Source: Deltaproteobacteria bacterium
Lineage (GTDB): Bacteria; Desulfobacterota; GWC2-55-46
Reading direction: 5' to 3'
Length of the DNA: 41,892 nt
NCBI GenBank assembly: GCA_016235365.1
Contig: JACRLF010000023.1
Span: 1-41,892, forward strand
The notes beneath the pieces were generated by a model. The model ran no database searches, was not told where the DNA came from, and saw only the letters and a program-made list of their open reading frames with translations. Positions within the stretch are counted from its first letter, which is position 1, and every line of letters starts with the position of its first letter. This document shows, piece by piece, positions 18,286 through 27,389 of the stretch. The position numbers and the translations under genes are program-made.

Positions 18286-18350
18286 TAAAACCTCCAGGGA
18301 CTTGAAACCCCATCTGTTTTCAGAACGCTAAAACCCTCAAGGGCTTATAA
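18286..18350. repeat. R3 repeat copies
   Basis: aaacctccagggacttgaaaccccatctgttttcagaacgctaaaaccctcaagggcttataaaatccc. Confidence 0.65.
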
Positions 18351-18503
18351 AATCCCTGGATTCCCTGTATCAAGCTACAGGGAATTTTCAAGCAAGTTAC
18401 CTGCCTATTGAGATTCGCTCGCTTCCCCTGCTATCCAAGCCGCGCTTAATCCCCTCGCCATGCTTGTTAAAAATCATTTCTCCCCTTACCCCTTTCAATG
18501 CTA

Positions 18504-18533
18504 TTGACAACTGTGTAGCAACTATCGTATTAT
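18504..18533 (+). promoter_or_regulatory. Sigma70-like promoter of tRNA-Glu
   Basis: TTGACA - 18 bp - TATTAT. Confidence 0.7.
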
Positions 18534-18551
18534 TTTCGGATAATAAAAAAC

Positions 18552-18627
18552 GGTCCTATCGTCTAGAGGCCTAGGACGTGGCCCTCTCAAGGCTAAAACA
18601 CGGGTTCGAATCCCGTTAGGACCGCCA
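18552..18627 (+). tRNA. tRNA-Glu(CTC)
   Basis: GGTCCTA/TAGGACC acceptor, anticodon loop CTCTCAA, T-loop TTCGAAT, encoded CCA. Confidence 0.94.
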
Positions 18628-18659
18628 TTTAAAAACTGCGTTAGAAACGAGGTTTTGAA

Positions 18660-19283
18660 ATGACAGATGTCAGAAGTGATCTGGAAAGCCGTCTGAAGGA
18701 TCTCGTAGACTTCCTTAAAAAATCCGCCGCCTCGTTTGACGGAGGCCACCCCGGGGAGGCGCGCCGTCTCGCGGCGGTTATCCAGATGATCGTCAATGAT
18801 GAGGGCGGGGCCAAATCCCTCCTGAGCCAGATGGGGGTGAAAGACAGGCTCTTTTTCTACGACGAATCTCCGGATTACAACCCCAAGATCGGGTTGCCGA
18901 TGAGCGGCCTTGCGATAGTGACTATCGGCAAATCGACCCACAGGTATGTCCCGAGGCTTGGAGGCAATCCGGCGCTTCAAAAGCAGTCGCCTTTCGACCT
19001 ATGGTGGAACAAGAAGGTCTACGTCGACGAGTCTAAGAACATCGGCCTTTCGCGCCAGTCTATACTGCAAGGGGTGGCGAACTCCCCCGTTGGGTCTGCG
19101 GACCATAATCTTTCCGGGGCCTTCGCGGCCTTGACGGGCAATAAGACGCCTGACCGGGCAGTTGAGGCAGAGGAACTCAGCGAAACCGACTCCGAGATGA
19201 TAGCCGTCATGTTCGCCAGCGTGCGCCAGATAACCCACGAGCTACTTATCTCTCTTAAGGCTCAACTCCCCGATCTTTTCTGA
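18660..19283 (+). CDS. Hypothetical protein, tandem paralog A
   Basis: RLFFYDESPDYNPKIGLPMSGLAIVTIG...PFDLWWNKKVYVDESKNIGLSRQSILQGVANSPVGSADHNL; RBS; starts 33 nt after tRNA-Glu. Confidence 0.75.
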   Translation: MTDVRSDLESRLKDLVDFLKKSAASFDGGHPGEARRLAAVIQMIVNDEGGAKSLLSQMGVKDRLFFYDESPDYNPKIGLPMSGLAIVTIGKSTHRYVPRLGGNPALQKQSPFDLWWNKKVYVDESKNIGLSRQSILQGVANSPVGSADHNLSGAFAALTGNKTPDRAVEAEELSETDSEMIAVMFASVRQITHELLISLKAQLPDLF

Positions 19284-19350
19284 TATATCTTTTATAACCG
19301 CGCCTGAAGACCAGTGGAGCGTATTTTCGACGTAGAATGACGCCGGGGAT

Positions 19351-19977
19351 ATGATGACCATCCCGCAGGAAGACAGCGGCCTCAAGAAATTCCTGAAAGA
19401 CCTCCTTGGCTTCGTGAAGGACGCCTCGGAGTCGTACGACAACCTCTTCTACGGCGAGGCGCACAGGCTCGCGGTCTGCGTCAGGGCCATTGTCCAGGAC
19501 ACGGGGGTTTCCCCGTCCATTCTCCACCAGCTCCACGTCCAGAGGACGATATACTTCTATGACAACTGCCCTGAATACGACCCGCGGATAGGACTTCCGT
19601 TCAGCGGCCTGGCGCTCCCCGTCTTTAAAGGCGGCTCATCCAGGTACACCCCACGGCTCGGGCTGAATCCGGGCGTAAAGTTCAGGAAGGTCTCGTTCGA
19701 CGAATGGTGGCACAAGCCTGTCATCGTCGACAGCGACAAGGGGGTGGACATTTCGCGCCAGGAGATAGTGATATCGGTATCGAACACCTACCACGGAGAG
19801 TTCGACCCGAGGCTGAACAAGGCGTACAACGAATTGATACTCAAAAACCGCCTCGACTGGGTGGATGAGATCGCCGCTGTCCCTGAGGAGCTCATCGAGA
19901 TAGAGTTTGCCAGCGCCAGGCATATCGCGTTCGAGTTGATAAGGTCGCTCGAAGAACAGACCCCATATTATTTTTGA
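19351..19977 (+). CDS. Hypothetical protein, tandem paralog B
   Basis: TIYFYDNCPEYDPRIGLPFSGLALPVFKGGSSRYTPRLG...SFDEWWHKPVIVDSDKGVDISRQEIVISVSNTYHGEFDPRLN; co-linear with paralog A. Confidence 0.78.
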   Translation: MMTIPQEDSGLKKFLKDLLGFVKDASESYDNLFYGEAHRLAVCVRAIVQDTGVSPSILHQLHVQRTIYFYDNCPEYDPRIGLPFSGLALPVFKGGSSRYTPRLGLNPGVKFRKVSFDEWWHKPVIVDSDKGVDISRQEIVISVSNTYHGEFDPRLNKAYNELILKNRLDWVDEIAAVPEELIEIEFASARHIAFELIRSLEEQTPYYF

Positions 19978-20156
19978 GCCCATCCGCCGGCCCTCTTGCA
20001 GCTCCCCTTCGGCGTCTTGCCCGCCATGTGAATAACCTCTTGATGTTTCTTTCGGTATGATTAAGCGCGGCTTGCCGAAAAACCGCGGATAATTCGGATG
20101 TTTTTAGTCCAATACAAAATAACTAAAGGAATCCCGATAGTTGCCGAAATAAATAT

Positions 20157-20332
20157 TAAGGAACCTCTGATTAATTCCTTGGTTCGTCATTGCGAGCGAA
20201 GCGAAGCAATCTCATCTTTTGATAAATCAATAACTTGGAGATTGCTTCGTCGCGTGCGCTCCTCGCAATGACATCGAAAAAAGAATTAATCAGAGATTCC
20301 TTAGAAAAAAGAATTAATCAGAGATTCCTTAA
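20157..20332. repeat. MITE-like element R4 with duplicated right end
   Basis: TIR aaggaacctctgattaattc / gaattaatcagagattcctt (right end present twice); inner IR cgtcattgcgagcgaagcgaagcaatctc / gagattgcttcgtcgcgtgcgctcctcgcaatgac. Confidence 0.85.
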
Positions 20333-20375
20333 TATGCTTTCGTCGTCATTTTAAACTATAGGAGGGGTATAGATC

Positions 20376-20804
20376 ATGGCTCTTGAGTGGAACGACCGTT
20401 TTGCCGTAGGAGTGGATGAGATAGACAACCAGCACAAGGAGCTGTTTAAAAGGGTCAACTCCCTGACGGATGCGATGATGCACAAAAGGGGCAAGGACGA
20501 GATAGCAGGCGTATTCAAATTCCTTGAGAACTACGTGATAGCCCACTTCGGCATGGAAGAGCGCTGCATGGCCCGGTACAACTACCATGACGAGGCCGCC
20601 CACAAGGTACAGCACAATGAATTCATAAAGGCGTTCAACGAGTTGAAGAAGCGCTACGATGAGGTCGGGGCAAGCTCTGACGTGGTCGTCATGACCAACA
20701 GCAAGCTCGGCGGATGGCTCAGGACCCACATACCTGTAACGGATAAGGCCCTCGGCACGTTCATACTGTCGCTGAAAGCGGAGATCGGCAGACTGGCTGT
20801 TTAA
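20376..20804 (+). CDS. Bacteriohemerythrin
   Basis: MALEWNDRFAVGVDEIDNQHKELFKRVNSL...FLENYVIAHFGMEERCM...HKVQHNEFIKAF...WLRTHIPVTDKAL. Confidence 0.93.
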   Translation: MALEWNDRFAVGVDEIDNQHKELFKRVNSLTDAMMHKRGKDEIAGVFKFLENYVIAHFGMEERCMARYNYHDEAAHKVQHNEFIKAFNELKKRYDEVGASSDVVVMTNSKLGGWLRTHIPVTDKALGTFILSLKAEIGRLAV

Positions 20805-20836
20805 CGCGGCCTGCGATCGAAAAAACATTAATGCCG

Positions 20837-20870
20837 AAAGGCCGGCTTGAACATGCCGGCCTTTTTTCTT
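20837..20870 (+). terminator. Terminator of hemerythrin gene
   Basis: aaggccggc-ttgaacat-gccggcctttttt. Confidence 0.85.
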
Positions 20871-20964
20871 TGTTGCCGCGGGAAGCTTCCCTTGACTTGG
20901 CCGTTCAGGTCTCTTAATATGGAGGCTGCCTGTGGATGCCTTCGCCGGTCAAACGGGTGCTCCC

Positions 20965-21855
20965 ATGTCCGAAGAAAAAATCTCTACCGTCGGGGAGGCC
21001 CTCTCATGGGGCGTTGAGCGCCTCTCGAAGCACTCCATCCCCGACCCAGCCAACGAGGCCGAGTACCTCCTGACCCATCTCCTCAATTGCAAGAGGCACG
21101 AGCTTTTCTTGAACTCCGCGCGTCCGCTCACCCCTGAAGAGTCGCTGAGGTTCAGGGGGTATATACATAGGAGGTCAAGGAGGGAGCCCGCGCAGTATAT
21201 CACGGGAGAGGTCGAGTTCAGGGGCCTTAAGTTGAAGGTCACGCACGCGACGTTGATACCGAGGCCTGAGACCGAGCTTGTCGTGGATGAGGCTCTGAAG
21301 GCGGCCTTTGCTCATGGGCTGGACAAGAAAAATGCCACGATAATTGATCTGTGCGCCGGGAGCGGCTGCATGGCGGTGGCCGCGGCAAAGGAGTTGCCGC
21401 GGGCGGTGGTCTATGCGACCGATATCTCCAACGAGGCCCTCACCGTGGCGGAGGGGAACGCCTTGAGAAACGGCGTGGGCGGAAGGGTCAGGTTCCTCAA
21501 GGGGGACCTCTTCTCCCCTTTCATGGAGGCCGGCATGGAAGTCATGGCCGACATCATCCTCTCAAACCCGCCGTATGTGGCGAAGGCCGACTTCGAAAAC
21601 CTCGCCCCCGAGGTAAAGGACCATGAGCCGGCGGACGCCCTCTACGGAGGGGTCGACGGGCTCAACTTCTACAGGAGGATAATCAAGGGGGCCCCGGACT
21701 ATCTCCTGCCCGGAGGGTTTCTCATAATGGAGATCGGGTGGGGCCAATCGGCAAAGGTAAAGGGCCTGGCCGAAGAGAACGGCTCTTACCTCGATATAGA
21801 GATAAAGAAGGACTACTCGGGTATAGACAGGATATTCGTGGCAAGACGCCGCTGA
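20965..21855 (+). CDS. prmC: Release factor glutamine N5-methyltransferase
   Basis: YITGEVEFRGLKLKVTHATLIPRPETELVVDEAL; IIDLCAGSGCMAVAAA; IILSNPPYVAKADFENLAPEVKDHEP. Confidence 0.92.
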   Translation: MSEEKISTVGEALSWGVERLSKHSIPDPANEAEYLLTHLLNCKRHELFLNSARPLTPEESLRFRGYIHRRSRREPAQYITGEVEFRGLKLKVTHATLIPRPETELVVDEALKAAFAHGLDKKNATIIDLCAGSGCMAVAAAKELPRAVVYATDISNEALTVAEGNALRNGVGGRVRFLKGDLFSPFMEAGMEVMADIILSNPPYVAKADFENLAPEVKDHEPADALYGGVDGLNFYRRIIKGAPDYLLPGGFLIMEIGWGQSAKVKGLAEENGSYLDIEIKKDYSGIDRIFVARRR

Positions 21856-21956
21856 GCCTGCAAGAGATATGGTTATCCTGCCTCCACGCTCCATCCCTCC
21901 GTCTTGTCTCACCCCCATCTAACAGCGCCTGAAACTCACCCTCATACGGATTACCG

Positions 21957-22181
21957 TCAACACGCCCGTCGCCGACATTCGGATATATCGTCCCAGTCGC
22001 GGAATACCCCCGTCTTAAGGCGGAGATTTCTTTTTATCTCTTGATACGCCGCCATAACAGGACTAACATCATCCAAAATATCCTTAACTTCAAATCTTGT
22101 AACCTGAGTTACATAACGCGAAAGGCATACATAATATATTTCAGTAAAACCTCCGGGGACGCGCCGCGGCGACGGACTCAA
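21957..22181 (-). CDS. Small hypothetical ORF
   Basis: EIYYVCLSRYVTQVTRFEVKDILDDVSPVMAAYQEIKRNLRLKTGVFRDWDDISECRRRAC; non-GC-shadow composition, no homology recognised. Confidence 0.3.
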   Translation of the reverse strand: MSPSPRRVPGGFTEIYYVCLSRYVTQVTRFEVKDILDDVSPVMAAYQEIKRNLRLKTGVFRDWDDISECRRRAC

Positions 22182-22244
22182 TAAGCCACCCGGGAGCAGG
22201 CTCCGGGGTGGCCGAAGGAAATATTAAAAATCCCTTCAGAGGGC

Positions 22245-22366
22245 ATGAACATGCATAGCGAGCGCATTCCCCGCTAGCCAAGCTGCGGGGTCAAGCGAGC
22301 GAATAGAAATATATACTCCCGTATATGTCGAAGATTCCCCGCGGCTTGCCGCGGGGAATCTTCAAC
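22245..22366 (+). repeat. R1 copy
   Basis: tgaacatgcatagcgagcgcattccccgctagccaagctgcggggtcaagcgagcgaat...ccccgcggcttgccgcggggaatcttcaac. Confidence 0.92.
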
Positions 22367-22380
22367 GCAGGAGGCTTCAG

Positions 22381-23355
22381 ATGAGCGGCACCGCAACCCC
22401 TGTCTCAGCCGGACGGAACAACGGCGTAGAGACGGTCAAACATGAGAACGCCATGAAAAGGACCGAGGCAAAGGGCGGGCCGGGCCTGGAGTGGGTCATG
22501 GCGCTGACGGTTATCCTGCTCATCGCGGCCGGGGCCTACGAGAGCCTCACGGAGACGCACGCGCCGGAGAAGAGCGTCCTGAGTGTATTGCAGGCGTACG
22601 GCTACCTCAAGACATACCAGGCGGCCTATGAGCCGGGCAAGGGCATATGGCGGGCCCTCGGTTGGACCGGTTCGGCAATGATGGTATTGATGATGCTCTA
22701 CAGCCTGCGGAAGAGGCTCTCCTTCATGAGGTCGTTCGGCTCGATGCGCCTCTGGCTCTCGGCGCATATGTTCCTCGGCATAATCGGCCCTGTCCTCGTT
22801 ACGTTCCATACCACGTTCAAGCTCCACGGGATAATCGCCACGAGCTTCTGGTGCATGATAGTGACGGCGGTCTTCGGGATACTGGGGAGGTATATCTATG
22901 TGCAGATACCGAGGGGGATATCAGGGGCCGAGCTCGGCGTCAAGGAGATCGACGCGGCGATAGCGAATATCGACATGGAATACGGCAGGTATCTCGGCAA
23001 GGAAAACCAGACGAGGCTTCTCAACGAGATATCCCTGGCGCAGGACGAGGACAAGGGCAAGAGCATCCCCTGGGCGCTCCTCCTCATGATCAGGAACGAC
23101 ATATCCAACATCGTCATGATAAGGCGTCTCAAGACGGCCCTTAAGACCCGCTTCAACCTCGCGTCAAACGAGAGGAGGAGGCTTGTCTATCTTTTGAAGA
23201 CCAGGGCCTCGCTCATAAGGCGCAAAAACCTGCTCTCCACCTCTCACAGGATGCTCCACTACTGGCATGTATTCCACATCCCGCTGGCCGGGGTGATGTT
23301 CCTGATAATGTTCCTCCACGTCATCGTTTATTACGTCTTCAGGACGCGAATTTAG
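22381..23355 (+). CDS. Membrane b-type cytochrome-like protein
   Basis: Several TM segments with paired His: LWLSAHMFLGIIGPVLVTFHTTFKLHGIIATSF; RMLHYWHVFHIPLAGVMFLIMFLHVIVYYVF. Confidence 0.7.
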   Translation: MSGTATPVSAGRNNGVETVKHENAMKRTEAKGGPGLEWVMALTVILLIAAGAYESLTETHAPEKSVLSVLQAYGYLKTYQAAYEPGKGIWRALGWTGSAMMVLMMLYSLRKRLSFMRSFGSMRLWLSAHMFLGIIGPVLVTFHTTFKLHGIIATSFWCMIVTAVFGILGRYIYVQIPRGISGAELGVKEIDAAIANIDMEYGRYLGKENQTRLLNEISLAQDEDKGKSIPWALLLMIRNDISNIVMIRRLKTALKTRFNLASNERRRLVYLLKTRASLIRRKNLLSTSHRMLHYWHVFHIPLAGVMFLIMFLHVIVYYVFRTRI

Positions 23356-23416
23356 GGGCGCACGGCAGACACTTTCCAGAGGATATTACGCCTTGATGCG
23401 GGGAGCCGCTTTTTCC

Positions 23417-26111
23417 ATGAAATACGCCAATAGTTTTTTTGCCATCGCCATTGTCCTTATCATGCAGACCGCGGCATGGGCCGCGGACGATATCGGCTCG
23501 CTCATCAGTCCCGGCGAGCTCGCGAGCGCACATTCAAAATACGAAGGGATAAGGAACTGCACCCGGTGCCACAGGCTGCGCGGCGGCGTACCTGACAACA
23601 ATTGCCTCGATTGCCATGAAAAGCTCGCGAAGCAGATAGCGGAGAAACGCGGCGTACATTCCAAATATACCGACCCCTGCTTCAAATGCCACACCGACCA
23701 CAAGGGCAGGGACTTCAAGATAATCTCCTTCGACAAAGACAAATTCGACCATGGCCGCACGGATTACCCGCTGAAGGACAGGCACGCCAAGGTCGACTGC
23801 GCCAAGTGCCATAAAAAAACCGGGGTATACGGCGGGCTCTCAACGGAGTGCGTCTCCTGCCATACGGACGCGCACAAAAAACAGCTCAGTGAGGACTGCG
23901 GCAGCTGCCACAGCATCGTGGGCTGGAAGGATATCGGGAAGTTCAACCACAACATCGGGTCGGCCTACGCGCTCACAGGCAGTCATACCGACGTCAAATG
24001 CATAAAGTGCCATTCCCAGGGCCGCTACAAACCGCTTGCCTACAAGAGCTGCAAGGACTGCCACAACGACGTGCACAAGGGCCAGTTCAAGGACAGGACC
24101 TGCGAGTCCTGCCACAGCGTGAACGGCTGGAAGACCACCGCCTTCGACCACAACTCACCCGGGTATAAGGGGTATAAGCTCGAAGGCAAGCACCTTAAAA
24201 CCCCGTGCGACAAGTGCCACCCCCAGGGCCGCTACAAGCCGCTTGCCTACAAGAGCTGCAAGGACTGCCACAACGACGTGCACAAGGGCCAGTTCAAGGA
24301 CAGGACCTGCGAGTCCTGCCACAGCGTGAACGGCTGGAAGGGACTGCCACAACGACGTGCACAAGGGCCAGTTCAAGGACAGGACCTGCGAGGGCTGCCA
24401 CAGCGTGAACGGCTGGAAGACCACCGCCTTCGACCACAACTCACCGGAGTACAAGGGGTACAGGCTCGAAGGCAAGCACCTGAAGACCCAATGCGAGAAG
24501 TGCCACCAGCAGGGCAAGTACAGGCCCATCGAGGCGGCCTGCAAGGGCTGCCATGCAAAGGACGACACGCACAAGAACGAGCTTGGTGCGCTGTGCGACA
24601 AATGCCATACGGCCAATGACTGGAAGAAGACCACGCTCAGGCACAACACCCAGACGCGATTCCCGCTCATAGGCAAACATACGGACACGCCATGTGAGAA
24701 GTGCCACATAAACAAGAGGTACAAATCCAGGGACGAGAAGTGCGCCGACTGCCACAAGGACGTCCACAAGGGCAAGTTCAAGGAGGAGTGCGGTTCCTGC
24801 CACACCCAGGTCGACTGGGCGCCGAGGAGGTTTGACCACAGGAAGATGACGGGGTACGCCCTGGGCGGCGTGCACAACGACATACTCTGCGCCAACTGCC
24901 ATACCGCAAAGGACGATTACAGGAAGGTAAACCGCTATTGCGGCCAGTGCCACGTCGACCCGCATATGAACCAGTTCGGCATGATGGATTGCGAAAAGTG
25001 CCATGGACAGAGCTCATGGAACCCCGTAGCGTTCAGGCACAGCGGCACCGGTTTTCCCCTTACCGGGCAGCACCGCGCGGCCGAATGCTCAAGCTGCCAC
25101 AAGAACCGCATATACAGGAATACCCTTGCGATATGCTACAACTGCCACGCCCAGCAATACGCGTCCGCGCCGAACCACCTGGCGAGGTCGTACAACAGGG
25201 ATTGCACGCAGTGCCATGATACGTTCTTCAACTCATGGAACTTCAGCCACCGTTCCATAAACTCCGGCTGCTCCACATGCCACTTGAGCAGCAGGCCGTC
25301 CTCGCACACGGCCAACCCGACCATGTACCCGGCCACCTGCGAGAGCTGCCACACCTCGACCGCGACGTGGAGCTCGCGCAGGCACATCACGGCGTCATCG
25401 GGCTGCTCCACCTGCCACTTGAACAGCAGGCCGTCGTCGCACACGGCCAATCCGACGATGTACCCGACCACCTGCGAGAGCTGCCACACCTCTACCGCGA
25501 CGTGGAGCTCGCACAGTCACACAACGGCGTCATCGGGCTGCGCTACCTGCCACTTGAACAGCAGGCCGTCGTCGCACACGGCCGACAGCGTGAAATACCC
25601 GATAACATGCGAGTTATGCCATAATTCCACGGCCACATGGACTTCTCACCAGCATACGTCCACGTCGGGCTGCTCCACCTGCCACATAAACGCCAGGCCC
25701 TCGTCTCACACCGCCAACCCGACCAGGTACACCACCACGTGCGAGACCTGCCATAAATACCCCACGTGGACGTTCTCTCACTCAACGGTCTCCACCGCGT
25801 GCTCCACCTGCCATTTAACGGACGCGCCGGCGGCGCACCTGACCTACAGCGCATACTTCGGCACGAGTTGCCAGAACTGCCATACGTACCCGGCATGGAC
25901 GACGGCGACCATAAACCATTCCTCCTTCACCACGTTCCCCACGAACCACAAGGGGTACTCCAAGTGCTCGGACTGCCATCCCACGCAGCAGTACAACAAC
26001 GGCTACTGTATAGAGTGCCATACCGCGCGCGGCGCCAAGGTGCACAACACGACCTCGAACTCCTCGTGCCTGGCCTGTCATCCGACCGGCACGGCAAAAA
26101 GACTGAGATGA
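23417..26111 (+). CDS. Large multiheme c-type cytochrome (~38 CXXCH), apparent +1 frameshift near 24341
   Basis: Signal peptide MKYANSFFAIAIVLIMQTAAWA; 12 CXXCH before and 26 after the frameshift; ORFs 23393-24619 and 24357-26111 are two parts of one reading frame. Confidence 0.85.
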
Positions 26112-27349
26112 AGAACGGATTGTTGACGCGTTCGATACGCGCAGTCATTTTCCTCTTTGCGTTCTCCGCCGCGGACGCGCTCTGCTTCGAGCAGCACGGC
26201 ATGGTGACCGTGGAGGACTACTACGCCAATGACTCAGGGACCGCGTACGACGTGAACCTGCTGACGACGAGGGTGCGCCTCGACCTCACCAAGCTCAACG
26301 AGTCGGGGACCCTCTCGTTCCACTTCGACGGCAGGGAGAGGACCAGGCTCAGCTCCAGCGACTACAGCAGCTCCATACCCGCCACCCGCATAGAAACGCT
26401 CGACCTTGAATACTCCGGCCAGTCCGTATGGTTTTCCACCGGGAGGCTCCGGCCAAAGGAGTTCCCGATGGAGCGCGTGGACGGAGTTGACTTCGGGGTG
26501 CGCGCCTCGAATTACGGGCTCGGGGTCTTTGCCGGGATAAGGCCGAACCCGTACTCCGACTCCCTGAACGCCTCGTTCACCGCCGCCGGGACGTACGTCT
26601 ATTACCGCAGGGACACCCTTACCGCCAACCTCGCCTTTGCCCACGACGCCTATGAAGGCGCCACGGACAGGGAATACATCTACAGCCAGGTCACGTACTT
26701 CCCGGCAAGCGGGGTCATGTTCCTCGGCATGCTCACGGCCGATATCGACCAGATCGAGAGCGGGGTGAACATCACCAACGGGATATTCGAGCTCTCCTAC
26801 AGGCCCGACGGCAGGAAAGGGATAGCCGCGGGCTTCAACAGGTTCAGGGCCACAAGGTACTACAGGTCCCTCAACTACGACTTCGTCGACAGCGGCCAGA
26901 AGTCGTTCTATATAAGCGGGAATTACAGGCTGCTTGAGAGGCTCAACCTCTACGGCAGGGTGGAGAGGCAGGCAAGGGATTATCCGTCCCTGACCGGGGA
27001 GTTCAAGCACGCATACGTCTATACGGCGGGGGGGAACGCGGACAACCTCGGCTCTTCGGGGATCAACATGGATATAAGCTGGACGCTCAACGACAGCTTC
27101 GATTCAAGGCATAACTACTACAAGGTCGACTTCAGCCGCATGAGCTATGAGGTCCTCCAGCTCAACGTCACCGGGACCTACAGGCAGAACCAGTACGGGT
27201 ACATCAACAGCGACAACGTCTGGAGCCTCGGCGCTTCCGGGATGCTATTTATCGGCAAGAAGTGGACCGTCTACCTGTCGCTCGACCATGAGGATGGGCG
27301 CGAATACACCTCCAACTACGTCCTATCCAGGCTGAGCTTCAAGTTTTAG
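26108..27349 (+). CDS. Outer-membrane beta-barrel protein
   Basis: ATGA overlap with the cytochrome stop; signal peptide; alternating amphipathic strands (GTLSFHFDGRERTRLSS, VDGVDFGVRASNYGLGVFAG); C-terminal LSRLSFKF. Confidence 0.8.
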   Translation: MKNGLLTRSIRAVIFLFAFSAADALCFEQHGMVTVEDYYANDSGTAYDVNLLTTRVRLDLTKLNESGTLSFHFDGRERTRLSSSDYSSSIPATRIETLDLEYSGQSVWFSTGRLRPKEFPMERVDGVDFGVRASNYGLGVFAGIRPNPYSDSLNASFTAAGTYVYYRRDTLTANLAFAHDAYEGATDREYIYSQVTYFPASGVMFLGMLTADIDQIESGVNITNGIFELSYRPDGRKGIAAGFNRFRATRYYRSLNYDFVDSGQKSFYISGNYRLLERLNLYGRVERQARDYPSLTGEFKHAYVYTAGGNADNLGSSGINMDISWTLNDSFDSRHNYYKVDFSRMSYEVLQLNVTGTYRQNQYGYINSDNVWSLGASGMLFIGKKWTVYLSLDHEDGREYTSNYVLSRLSFKF

Positions 27350-27389
27350 CCGGGAGGCTCGGCCAAAGGCGCTCCGCCATGGAGGCGCT

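Noticed and set aside
23417-26111. Two separate cytochrome genes (ORFs 23393-24619 and 24357-26111)
   Set aside because: The tail of the first ORF after 24341 is a frame-shifted reading of the same heme repeats and the second lacks a signal peptide; one gene with a frameshift is simpler.
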